Of a stretch of 49,200 bases of DNA, positions 1 through 7,569 are shown piece after piece. Every line of letters starts with the position of its first letter. Positions within the stretch are counted from its first letter, which is position 1. A model generated the notes under the pieces. The model was given only the letters and a program-made list of their open reading frames with translations, made no database searches and had not been told where the DNA came from. The stretch comes from Thermoflexus hugenholtzii JAD2 (GTDB lineage: Bacteria; Chloroflexota; Anaerolineae; J036; Brachytrichaceae). The stretch covers positions 1 through 49,200 of the forward strand of contig CAMDWA010000011.1 in assembly GCA_945877855.1 (NCBI GenBank), given 5' to 3'. Made by a program: the position numbers and the translations under genes.

Positions 1-237
1 GCATTTAGGGTTGGTTTGAGGCGAAATAGTTTTATTTAAGGGTGAGAGGTTTCTTTCACGCTCGCTTTTGCTTGCCTTGGCTTCGAAGTGGGCTTTATTT
101 GCCACTTACTGGGGTCGTTTTGTTAAATTTTTTTTAGCCTAAACTACTGGGATATAAAAACATACAAACAATCACATAAATTAACTGGTCATGCTGGCCC
201 AATTAATAAGATAGCATTTTCAGCAGACAGTAATTAC

Positions 238-1419
238 TTGTTAACAGCAAGTGATGATAATACGATAAGGATATGGGATGCTCAGAATGAGAAGGAAATA
301 GATGTATTACGGGGACATACTAGCTCTGTATACTCAGCAGCATGGGGGCCAGATGGAAAACAAATTCTGTCTACGTCTAATGATAATGATGCCATTTTAT
401 GGGGTGTATTCTCAAACAAAAAAGTGGTTATGATGTTAAATGGACATCGAGGAACAGTTCAGTCAGTTGATGTCGCTTCTAACAATTTAAAATTAGTGAG
501 TGGTGGACGAGATAATAGTGTCCGTATTTGGAATTTAACGACAGCTAATCAAGAGCGGGTTATGCTAGGACATACTGATCGTGTAGTCTCAGTTCGCTGG
601 TCTCCTGACGACACACAAATTGCGTCTGCAAGTTTTGATCGCACACTTAAAATTTGGGATGCAACTACGGGTGCATTATTAAATACCTGTAAACCACACA
701 TAGACGAGCTAAGGGAAGTAAGTTGGGCGCCAATTACAAAGAGAATAGCTAGTAGTAGTTTAGACAAGACGATTGCAATTTTAGATCCTACTAGTTGCGT
801 TATACAACTTCGTTTGATGGGACATAAAGCAGAATCTAATGGTATAGCATGGTCACAAGATGAGCAATTTTTGTTTAGTAGTAGCCAAGATGGAAGTATA
901 TTTAAATGGGATTTGACAACAGGTCAGATAATGAATCGAAAAGATTTACCCAATGCTGAAAGCATAATAGCTTTGGCACTTTCGCCCAATGGGGCACAAA
1001 TTGCAGCAGTGACTCTATCAGGTAATGTTTTTATCTTAAATGCTGAAACATTAGAAATACAATTAACGTTTCATGCACATCATTTACGAATTTATCATGT
1101 CTCATGGTCTAAAAATTCAAAATATATTGCTACGACTGGGCAAGATGGCACATTAAAAATATGGCGTTCTAATACCGGTGAATTATTGTCCAGTAAAACC
1201 GTAGCAAACGTAATCTATAGTACGGATTGGTTGCAAGACAATAAGCGTTTAGCAATCGCTATGTTTGAGGGGCAAATTCGCCTAGAATTTGTATTTAAGG
1301 AAGATTTGCTTGATTATGCTCAAACACGTGTTACGCGAAATCTATTATGTGAAGAAAGGAGGATTTATTTAGGCGAAGCGAGGGGATGTCCCGCTAGTCC
1401 ATTTATAGTGACCCCCTAA
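238..1419 (+). CDS. WD40-repeat protein, truncated at its 5' end
   Basis: This is a beta-propeller protein of about eight WD40 repeats; GH and WD/IW dipeptides recur every 40-43 residues (for example GHTDRVVSVRWSPD and LKIWDATTG). The C-terminal YAQTRVTRNL..CEERRIYLG..CP segment resembles the tail that ends many bacterial WD40 effector proteins, as recalled. The TTG at 238 is only the first formal start. The same frame reads WD40-like sequence back to about 136 (a Y-W-D strand, then LTGHAGPINK), until an in-frame TAA at 124-126. The real N-terminus, probably with a kinase, caspase or NTPase effector domain, is therefore missing. The stop codon lies inside the 70-bp palindrome at 1408-1477, which supplies the last residues I-V-T-P. 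Probably a non-functional remnant. WD40 identity is certain; the partner domain is unknown. Confidence 0.8.
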   Translation: MLTASDDNTIRIWDAQNEKEIDVLRGHTSSVYSAAWGPDGKQILSTSNDNDAILWGVFSNKKVVMMLNGHRGTVQSVDVASNNLKLVSGGRDNSVRIWNLTTANQERVMLGHTDRVVSVRWSPDDTQIASASFDRTLKIWDATTGALLNTCKPHIDELREVSWAPITKRIASSSLDKTIAILDPTSCVIQLRLMGHKAESNGIAWSQDEQFLFSSSQDGSIFKWDLTTGQIMNRKDLPNAESIIALALSPNGAQIAAVTLSGNVFILNAETLEIQLTFHAHHLRIYHVSWSKNSKYIATTGQDGTLKIWRSNTGELLSSKTVANVIYSTDWLQDNKRLAIAMFEGQIRLEFVFKEDLLDYAQTRVTRNLLCEERRIYLGEARGCPASPFIVTP

Positions 1420-1477
1420 AAACGGAATTATATGCTGCGGAATTCCGCAACGAGTGACTCCACTTTTAGGGGGTCAC
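1408..1477. repeat. 70-bp palindromic element, copy 1
   Basis: The outer arms GTGACCCCCTAAAA (1408-1421) and TTTTAGGGGGTCAC (1464-1477) are perfectly complementary. The centre TGCGGAATTCCGCA (1435-1448) is itself a perfect palindrome. Copy 2 at 3566-3635 has the same length, the same outer arms and the same CGGAATTCCG centre, but its intermediate arms are intact, so this copy looks degraded. It contains the stop codon of the WD40 remnant. Confidence 0.85.
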
Positions 1478-1512
1478 ATCAAATTAATCATCTCAGAGAA
1501 TGCGGCACCCTA

Positions 1513-1639
1513 TCTTTTACATATTTTTGTGAACATACTAACCTGAATCTTGTTGCTGAGTTTGGCAAAACTATGCAAATAAACCTCATAAGATAAAGAG
1601 CAGATCATAAGATCAAATTCTTCAAATAGGAATAAAAGC
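1513..1639 (+). promoter_or_regulatory. Leader of the secreted peptide gene, duplicated upstream of the peptidase gene
   Basis: From 1513 to 1617 this region aligns without gaps to 1902-2006, a constant offset of 389 bp. The shared elements are TTACA-ATTTT at the left, AGTTTGGCAAAACT (1559-1572, nearly self-complementary) and a double GATC motif, GATCATAAGATCAAA (1603-1617). In both copies the distance from the first to the second motif is 44 bp. A weak TAGG Shine-Dalgarno lies before the ATG. This looks like a common promoter and operator, but I cannot assign -35 and -10 boxes with confidence. Confidence 0.6.
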
Positions 1640-1837
1640 ATGTTACACAAAAAACTTATCACCCGTATTTCAGCCGCGGTTTTAACCTCTCTCATGTTTG
1701 TTCAAGTGGCAGCTGCTTCGACAGAAGTGGTCATTTGGACACAAAGTTGTATCCTTGACCGCACAAAACTGCAATTCGTTTGCACAATTGCAGATTGGTT
1801 AGGGCGTTTCATTCAATGGGTAGTTAAGCTTTTTTAA
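1640..1837 (+). CDS. Small secreted two-cysteine peptide (possible bacteriocin-like peptide)
   Basis: A 65-residue product. Residues 1-26 form a classic Sec signal peptide: basic MLHKK start, hydrophobic core LTSLMFVQVA, A-A-A-S cleavage region. The mature part of about 38 residues has two cysteines 11 residues apart (S-C-I-L-D-R to F-V-C-T), which could form one disulfide, and a C-terminal amphipathic stretch ADWLGRFIQWVVKLF. I recognise no family. The gene has its own leader, shared in sequence with the neighbouring peptidase gene, and its own hairpin terminator at 1861-1890, so it is very likely a real gene despite its size. Secretion, small size and an amphipathic tail suggest a membrane-active peptide; an inhibitor or partner of the adjacent M23 peptidase is an alternative. 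Confidence 0.7.
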   Translation: MLHKKLITRISAAVLTSLMFVQVAAASTEVVIWTQSCILDRTKLQFVCTIADWLGRFIQWVVKLF

Positions 1838-1860
1838 CAAAAAAAATTCACTACACAGAT

Positions 1861-1895
1861 AAAAAGGCATGTTTCACACATGCCTTTTTTATTTT
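1861..1895 (+). terminator. Intrinsic terminator of the small peptide gene
   Basis: Stem AAAAGGCATG pairs with CATGCCTTTT around a seven-base loop and is followed directly by a T-rich tract. It lies 24 bases after the peptide stop codon. Confidence 0.8.
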
Positions 1896-1901
1896 TCATT
1901 T

Positions 1902-2029
1902 TCTGTTACACATTTTCATGAAATATCTAGGTTATATCGTGTTATCAAGTTTGGCAAAACTGTGTAACTAAAAGTTAGAAGATATTATTTGGATCAAATG
2001 ATCAAAAATAAATCAGTTAGGTTAAAAAA
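1902..2029 (+). promoter_or_regulatory. Leader of the M23 peptidase gene, second copy of the shared leader
   Basis: Matches 1513-1617 without gaps across at least 105 bp. AGTTTGGCAAAACT is at 1948-1961 and the double GATC motif GATCAAATGATCAAA at 1992-2006, again 44 bp apart. The start codon follows the second motif at almost the same distance in both copies (37 and 38 bp). This implies that the peptide and the peptidase answer to the same signal. Confidence 0.6.
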
Positions 2030-3547
2030 ATGAAAAACAACAAAAAAATTATCCATTTAGCATTGGCAGCAGTTACCTTTAGTTTAGCTGCAACACAAAC
2101 TACTTTCGCAACAACCCTTATCCCAGAAAAGGAAGCAAAATATATTCCGATAGTTTCTAAATTCTTAGATGCGGGGAACGATACAATTGCTCTATACCGT
2201 GTCATAGATAGCAATTTCCACATCAAAGGAGCGGGAGCTAATGGAGTGGATTTGACCTTTCGCTTTGGCGACCCCTGTAAACCACTTACTTGTATTCCGA
2301 TTGCAGGCGTATGGAGAAAATCTCAACTAAAGGCAACAGTAGGACTTTACAACCCTAACAATAACACATTTTACTTGTCTGCATTAAGTGATCCTGAAGG
2401 AAAAAATACAATCACGTCGAGTTTTGGCTTTGGATTTTGCAACAACGAATGCTACCCAGTTGTTGGAGATTTTGATGGGGATGGCGTCGATACAATTGGA
2501 TTATTTAATCATACAAATGCCACTTTTGCCTTGAAGAATAGTAACCCAATAGGCTCGGCTGGGTTTGCAGATATCACAATTTCATATGGGAATCCAGGGG
2601 ATATTCCCATTGTCGGAGATTGGAATAATGACAAATTTTCTACGCTTGGAGTTTATCGCCCATCTGAATCGCGTTTTTATCTAAACAATACAAAGCTGAC
2701 TTCTAAAACAAAAAAAGATGATTTGAAAAACAACATGATTCCATCAATACTTTATGGTGATCCCTGCAAGACGTCGGACTGTTTTACCTCAATTCCTATT
2801 GCTGGAAAATGGTCTTTAAATCAAAAAGGTGATGCAATTGGTCTTTATATGCCAAATACCAGCGCATTTCATTTAAGAAACTCAACGAACGCAACGGGAG
2901 TTACAACTTCGGAGATTTTTGGAGATCAATCTAGCAAGACAAAATTGACCATAAATCAAGATGATATGCCTGCTTTTGATACGCCATTTATGGTTCCTAG
3001 CTTAAAAACATGGAAAGTTACGGGTGGAACGCACCAAGATAATGGAAGAACGGGAACTTTATCTTCACTTGACTTCACGCCTTTTACAGGTCAAAGTAAT
3101 GATGTATTTGCAGCGGCGGATGGCACAGTGATTACAGATTCAGATTATTTGAAATCTGTCTGGAAATGCGGTAACCCGAAACATGTAAGCTTTGGTCTTA
3201 TAGAAGCAATAATTCTAGATCATGGTTTAGGATGGCAAACTTTGTATGGTCACATTAATCCTACAGTCATAAATGGTCAAGAAGTCAAAAAAGGTGACAA
3301 GATTGGACAAATTCAAGCAACGTGCATAACATCGAATCCACATCTACACTTTACTGTTTTCAAGAATAACGCACTGATAGACTTAACAGGGACAACTTTA
3401 TCGGGATGGAAAATAACTTCTCAAGCCGATTATGCGATCTCGCTTTCTAAAGATACGCGATCATCTTGCTATTTAAATACATTTGCTAGTGGAATTAAAG
3501 ATTTCCTTGAAATAACACAAGATAAATGTACTGAATATGGGCACTAA
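2030..3547 (+). CDS. Secreted LasA/beta-lytic-type M23 endopeptidase with FG-GAP-like repeats
   Basis: A 505-residue protein with a Sec signal peptide (1-27, ending TTFA). Residues about 38-300 hold five or six imperfect repeats of the kind GDFDGDGVDTIGLF and GDWNNDKFSTLGVYRP, a calcium-loop surface repeat common in Chloroflexota. A C-terminal peptidase domain follows. In M23A enzymes such as LasA the zinc is held by His, by Asp thirteen residues later, and by the last His of an HxH pair. Here these are H335, D348 and H440 in P-HLH-F (438-440), with the catalytic Tyr-Gly-His at H408. All are present, so the enzyme should cleave peptidoglycan cross-bridges or similar Gly-rich peptides outside the cell. 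Paired cysteines also fit the family. It shares a leader with the small peptide gene. Confidence 0.85.
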   Translation: MKNNKKIIHLALAAVTFSLAATQTTFATTLIPEKEAKYIPIVSKFLDAGNDTIALYRVIDSNFHIKGAGANGVDLTFRFGDPCKPLTCIPIAGVWRKSQLKATVGLYNPNNNTFYLSALSDPEGKNTITSSFGFGFCNNECYPVVGDFDGDGVDTIGLFNHTNATFALKNSNPIGSAGFADITISYGNPGDIPIVGDWNNDKFSTLGVYRPSESRFYLNNTKLTSKTKKDDLKNNMIPSILYGDPCKTSDCFTSIPIAGKWSLNQKGDAIGLYMPNTSAFHLRNSTNATGVTTSEIFGDQSSKTKLTINQDDMPAFDTPFMVPSLKTWKVTGGTHQDNGRTGTLSSLDFTPFTGQSNDVFAAADGTVITDSDYLKSVWKCGNPKHVSFGLIEAIILDHGLGWQTLYGHINPTVINGQEVKKGDKIGQIQATCITSNPHLHFTVFKNNALIDLTGTTLSGWKITSQADYAISLSKDTRSSCYLNTFASGIKDFLEITQDKCTEYGH

Positions 3548-3557
3548 ATAATAGAAA

Positions 3558-3643
3558 AAACTGAAGTGACCCTCTAAAAACGGAATCACTGGTTTCGGAA
3601 TTCCGAAACCAGTGATTCCGTTTTTAGGGGGTCATTTCAGTTT
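3558..3643. repeat. 86-bp near-perfect palindrome, copy 2 of the 70-bp element
   Basis: Two 43-nt arms (3558-3600 and 3601-3643) meet without a loop at GGAATTCC and differ at only two positions. The internal 70 bp (3566-3635) corresponds to 1408-1477. With copy 1 it brackets the peptide/peptidase cassette. It follows the peptidase stop by ten bases and may also terminate transcription. Confidence 0.85.
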
Positions 3644-3676
3644 TTGCGTCACGCCTATCATTTGAGCGAATGTTAA

Positions 3677-3928
3677 AATAAATATATAGCAACTTATTTA
3701 TCAAATAGCATTATCCTGACAGACCCAGATATTCTAGGCGGCGTTCCAATATTTGCTGGCACTCGTGTTCCAGTAGAAGCACTTTGGAACAATCTTGAAG
3801 CAGGCGTGTCTATAGACGATTTTTTGGATGCTTTCCCGTCTGTTACCCGTAAGCAAGTGGGAATGGTGCTTAGTGCGCGTCCCCAGACGCGCATCATCCA
3901 GACCGGCGCGTCTGGGGACGCGCACTAA
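3677..3928 (+). pseudogene. DUF433 (VapB-like antitoxin) remnant ending in a palindrome
   Basis: The + frame opened by the stop at 3674 encodes a clear DUF433 domain: DPDILGGVPIFAGTRVPVEA, then LEAGVSIDDFLDAFPS and VTRKQVGMVL. DUF433 proteins are small DNA-binding antitoxins usually followed by a PIN-like DUF5615 toxin. There is no ATG; only rare ATT codons (such as 3710) could start it. After GMVL the frame runs into the palindrome 3867-3931, which supplies the last residues and the TAA stop. No toxin follows; the next gene is coxG on the other strand. The 5' end abuts the 70-bp palindrome. I read it as a remnant of a toxin-antitoxin pair, truncated by palindrome insertion or rearrangement. 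Confidence 0.7.
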
Positions 3929-3931
3929 GCA
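3867..3931. repeat. Perfect inverted repeat, 26-nt arms
   Basis: The arm at 3867-3892, beginning TGCTTAGTGCGCGTCCCC, is perfectly complementary to 3906-3931, with a 13-nt loop. It is far richer in GC than the AT-rich sequence to its left. It lies between the convergent DUF433 remnant and coxG and contains the DUF433 stop codon. Confidence 0.85.
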
Positions 3932-3938
3932 TACGAAA

Positions 3939-4388
3939 TTACTGCGCCGCTTCGATCTTGCCTTTGGCGCAGTCAAAAAACTGCTTGCTCATCATTTGCG
4001 TCACGCTGCCCATCAGCCGGTTTGCCACAATGGCGATTGTGCCGGTAATCATGACATCGGCGACCCATTTTAGGTCTGTGCCGCCTTGGGCTGCATCAGT
4101 CAAGGTTAGCTCGGCGCTGACATTGGCCCCGCTGCCGGGGGCTTTGCCTACAGCTTTAATTTTGGCATAGTCGTTCAAACGCTTGTCGAGAAATTCGACA
4201 TCGGTGTTGAATGTGGCTTTGACCATGCCAAAGCCAACGCTGACCACGACGCGGAATTTTTTGCCCGCTTCAAGTTCTTCGATCTTTTCGACCCCCGGGG
4301 CGCATTGTCCGACAAAATTGGCATCGGTCAAATATTCATATGCCTTTGGGCGCGGTGCGTTAATATAAGTTTTTCCTTCGAGTTTCAT
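3939..4388 (-). CDS. CoxG-family SRPBCC protein
   Basis: A 149-residue protein of the SRPBCC (START-like) lipid- or ligand-binding fold, closest to CoxG, the accessory subunit of carbon monoxide dehydrogenase clusters. Visible hallmarks are the start MKLEGKTYINAPRPKAYEYL, the C-A-P-G-V-E turn, alternating beta strands such as FRVVVSVGFGMVKATF and TDLKWVADVMITG, and the C-terminal helix MMSKQFFDCAKGKIE. Full length for the family. No coxLMS genes are nearby, so a role in CO oxidation cannot be claimed; many CoxG homologues stand alone and are thought to bind membranes or quinone-like ligands. Its start is preceded by a degenerate heptamer array. Confidence 0.85.
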   Translation of the reverse strand: MKLEGKTYINAPRPKAYEYLTDANFVGQCAPGVEKIEELEAGKKFRVVVSVGFGMVKATFNTDVEFLDKRLNDYAKIKAVGKAPGSGANVSAELTLTDAAQGGTDLKWVADVMITGTIAIVANRLMGSVTQMMSKQFFDCAKGKIEAAQ

Positions 4389-4403
4389 AATTGTTTGGTA
4401 AAA

Positions 4404-4446
4404 AGTGGCAAGTTACAAAGTAGCAGGTTGCAGGTTGCAAATGACA
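4404..4446. repeat. Degenerate heptamer array upstream of coxG
   Basis: Six 7-bp units with the pattern (A/G)GTnGCA: AGTGGCA, AGTTACA, one extra base, AGTAGCA, GGTTGCA, GGTTGCA, AATGACA. They begin 16 bases before the coxG start on the minus strand. Unlike most other arrays in the window, no clear inverted partner array is visible. Confidence 0.6.
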
Positions 4447-4614
4447 ACCGAATCCTTCATCTGAGTAATTTTACTCTGCCCTTTGCCACATGATTAGTTT
4501 CCCATCGTATTTTGGTCGTTTAGATTTAATTTGCTGAACACCGAAGGCGTTCTATTATTTTATAAGCTTTTGTCAGGCATTTCTGCTTCAAATCAAGCTA
4601 AAATCATACCCCCA

Positions 4615-6723
4615 ATGTTCGCATGGTTTCGGCGGTCTTTGCTTGCCCAATTGCTCGGCATCTATTTGCTGTTTGTGGCTTTGGTGTTGGGCTGTGGGGT
4701 TGCCATTCGGGTGCTGGTGCAACGACAACTGTGGCAAGACACCCAAAATAATAATCTTGCCTTAGCCCAAGCTGTGGCTCGTGAAGCCAGCCAACGGATT
4801 ATTGCCGCTCGCACCACCATCATCCGGCTGGTCACCTCCGAAGGCCCCAGCATTACCGACCTCGCTAGCCGCGCCAAACAGGGCAATGCCGATGCCATTT
4901 ACCAAATGCGGGCGCTATTACGCGATTTTAAAAATGCGAACCGTGATGCCTCGGTGATTTATTGGCTCGATGAGATTGGCGTAATGCGGCTAGCCGTGCC
5001 AGAATACCCCGCTACCATCGGGCAAGATTTTTCACGTCAACCCACTTTTCAAAATGCCAAGACCAAAAGCAAAGATGGCGTGTTGGTTGAATATGGTTTA
5101 GATTTCACCACGCTTGAAGGCGTGGTGGTGATTTCATTGCCACTATATGATTTTGCTGGCAAATTTCATGGCATGATGGCGCTTAATGTGCCGGTCGAGC
5201 GTTTTAATTCGCCGTTGCAAGCCTTGGCCCAAGAACATCGCAATCGTGACGATCAGATTTTTATTCATCTTGTCGATCTATCAACACCTAACAATACCCT
5301 CATTGCCTCGTCTGATTTTGGGCGAATGGAGCTTGACCCGAGCCGCGGTGAACGGCTACCCTTGGAATGTGGCGAATGTACTCAGCGCTTTGTTGATGTG
5401 AATAATAATGACTGGTTATTAAGCACAACGGCACTTAAGGGCGAAAACTGGGCCGTGATTGTGCGTCGCCCCACCCAAAGCGCCTTGGCTACGCTGAATA
5501 GCTTTAACACGTGGTTATGGTTGGCGGCGCTGTTGTTTGGCTTGGGGGGGGTGATGTTTTGGGTGGTGCTGATGCGGCGGGTGATTCGGCCATTGCAAAC
5601 GTTGGCACACAGATATAGCGCCAAAATTGGCGACCGCGTAAATATTGAGGGCGCGGGTGGGTTGCGCCCACCGCCATTGTTACGCAGCGATGAAATCGGC
5701 GATCTTAGCCATTCGTTGAGCAGCCTAGAGCAAAGTGTGGCCGATCATATTGGCGAATTGAATACATTGTTGGTCACTTCACGGGCCGTTGTTGGCACGC
5801 TCGAACCCCAAACCGTGTTACAAACCATCATCAACGCCGCCCGCCAGTTGGTGAGCATGGATGCCGCTGCCGTGTTGGCCCAAGATGCCAATCAGCGGTT
5901 GCGGGTGGTTGCCAGCGAGGGGCGCTCCGAGCCGTTTATTCGCATGACCGATGTGGCAGTCGATGATCCGATTTCGCCTTCGGCCAAGGCTTTTCGCACC
6001 GGTCAGCCAGTGCAAATTACCGCCGAAGATGAGGCCTCTGAGATTGCGTTGGTGTCATTTAAAGAAGGGTTTCGCTCGGTTTTGGCGATCCCCATTCTTA
6101 GCCGACATGTGGGCGGGATTGTGCTGCATGTGGCACGTTATGCGCGATTGTCGTTTAGTGAAAATGAGGTGAATTTGTTGTCTACCTTCGCCAATTATGC
6201 GGCATTGGCATGGGAACACGCCGTGTTGTATGAGCGCAGTGATGAGCGATTGCGCGAGGTTGCGGCTGAAAATCAACGTCTGTATCGTCAGGCGGTTGAA
6301 GACAAACAAACCTTGCTGGCGGCGGTTGGGCATGAGTTGCGCACCCCGCTGACCACTATCAAAGGCAACGCCTCAACCTTGTTGCAAAATGATGTCACGT
6401 GGTCAATCGACGATCAACGCCATTTTCTTGGCACGATTAGCGACGAAGCTGATCGCATGGCCGAATTGCTTAATCATTTGCTCGATTTAGCACGTCAAGA
6501 GACTGGCTTGTTGGCACTGAAACGCGCCCCCTATGCGCTGTCAGAATTGGTGAATCGTGCTTTGAAACGGGTTGAAACTGGCTCAAACCAAATTGTAAAA
6601 AATTTGCCGTCCCAATTGCCCAAAATTGATGTTGACAGCGCTCGTATCGAGGTGGTATTGCGCAATTTGCTGGCAAATGCGCTTGAGTATGGCGGCGGCT
6701 GGGTGCAAATTGCTCATTCTTGA
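4615..6723 (+). pseudogene. Sensor histidine kinase, C-terminal ATPase domain deleted
   Basis: The start at 4615 (MFAWFRRSLLAQLLG) places the first membrane segment at about residues 8-30; an upstream in-frame ATG at 4531 has no support. A periplasmic Cache-like sensor, a second membrane segment (WLWLAALLFGLGGVMFWVV), HAMP, a GAF domain (LQTIINAARQLV to ALAWEHA) and HisKA follow. The phosphorylated His is H573 in VGHELRTPLTTIKG. The HATPase domain begins (VLRNLLANALEYG, the N box) but stops nine residues later; the G1, F and G2 boxes are absent. From about 6708 the DNA matches the middle of a response regulator in another frame. A kinase without the ATP lid cannot autophosphorylate, so this is a broken gene unless the junction is an assembly error. 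Confidence 0.8.
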
Positions 6724-7258
6724 TTTGATGATGCCCCGTATGGACGGATTGGAGGTGTGCCGCCGTGTGCGCGAGAAGTCGATTGTGCCGATTATTGTAT
6801 TAAGCGCGTTAGATGCCGAGCGTGATAAGGTTGCGGCGTTTGGGTTGGGGGCCGATGATTATTTGACTAAACCATTTGGGGTTGAAGAATTATTAGCCCG
6901 AATTCATGCTGTATTACGCCGAGCGCAATGGTCGCCGGTTAGCCCAATCACGCCGTTACATATCAAACGGTTTGCCGATGTCGAGATCGACATCGAGACT
7001 CGGATTGTGCGCAAGGCAGGTGCTGAGGTTAAATTAACCCGCACCGAATATGCGTTATTGCTCGAAATGTTGACCAACGCCAACAAAGTGTTGACCCATC
7101 GGATGTTATTGCAACGGGTGTGGGGCAATGAATATAGCGACGAAGCCGAATATTTGCGCGTTTACGTGGGGCGACTCCGTCGCAAATTTGAGGCTGACCC
7201 CGCTAACCCTAAACATTTTTTGACTGAGGCTGGGGTGGGTTATCGGTTTATCAGTTAG
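6708..7258 (+). pseudogene. OmpR/KdpE-type response regulator, N-terminus deleted
   Basis: Coding similarity begins abruptly at LLILDLMMPRMDGLEVCRRV, the phosphoacceptor strand of a receiver domain. The preceding 45-50 residues, with the acidic Asp pair, are missing. The rest is intact: the switch Thr/Ser region (PIIVLSALD), the conserved Lys in DYLTKPF, and a C-terminal winged helix (LTRTEYALLLEMLTNANKVL, ending EAGVGYRFIS). The open frame formally extends back to an ATG at 6626, but that part is kinase sequence read out of frame. It is fused to the kinase remnant by the same deletion, which also removed any normal start. DNA binding could persist if something translated it; phosphorylation control should not. 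Confidence 0.8.
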
Positions 7259-7299
7259 GTTTTATAGGGTGATTTTGATATAAAATAAAAGGTGACGTT

Positions 7300-7569
7300 A
7301 TGAAATGGCAAGAAGCACGTGCTTTATTCCCCAACCGATGGTTATTGGTCTCTCCGATTACGACTCATGATGTTGGCGAAGAAGAAATATGGGATGAAGT
7401 TGCAATTATTGAGAATTTTTTGAACTCGAGTAATGCAATGTTGGCATGGTATCGTTATCAGCAGGCAAACCCAGCGCAATCTTCATTGCCGGTCAATACG
7501 ACACGTGATCAAATAAATATCCATAAAATGTCACGCGGTATTGGGCTTAGGGTAAAAGATGAAAATTAG
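7300..7569 (+). CDS. Small conserved protein preceding a retropepsin-like gene
   Basis: An 89-residue protein of unknown function beginning MKWQEARALFPNRWLLV. Small proteins with this W-x(n)-P-x-x-W-L-L-V start and a Y-x-x-x-H-x-x-P centre are recalled from Cyanobacteria and Chloroflexota next to aspartic-protease genes; that is memory, not a search. A good Shine-Dalgarno (AAAGGTG) precedes the ATG. It overlaps the next gene by 11 bases (ATGAAAATTAG), so the two are translationally coupled and probably act together. No membrane segment or signal peptide. Confidence 0.75.
   Translation: MKWQEARALFPNRWLLVSPITTHDVGEEEIWDEVAIIENFLNSSNAMLAWYRYQQANPAQSSLPVNTTRDQINIHKMSRGIGLRVKDEN

Noticed and set aside
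1561-1580. Possible sigma-54 promoter (TTTGGCAAAACTATGC) upstream of the small peptide
   Set aside because: The GG-to-GC spacing is one base short of the fixed sigma-54 spacing, and the second leader copy has GT in place of GC.
3734-4073. Open frames on both strands around the GC-rich palindrome 3867-3931
   Set aside because: They arise from the palindrome, whose two arms read open in several frames; only the DUF433 frame has family similarity.
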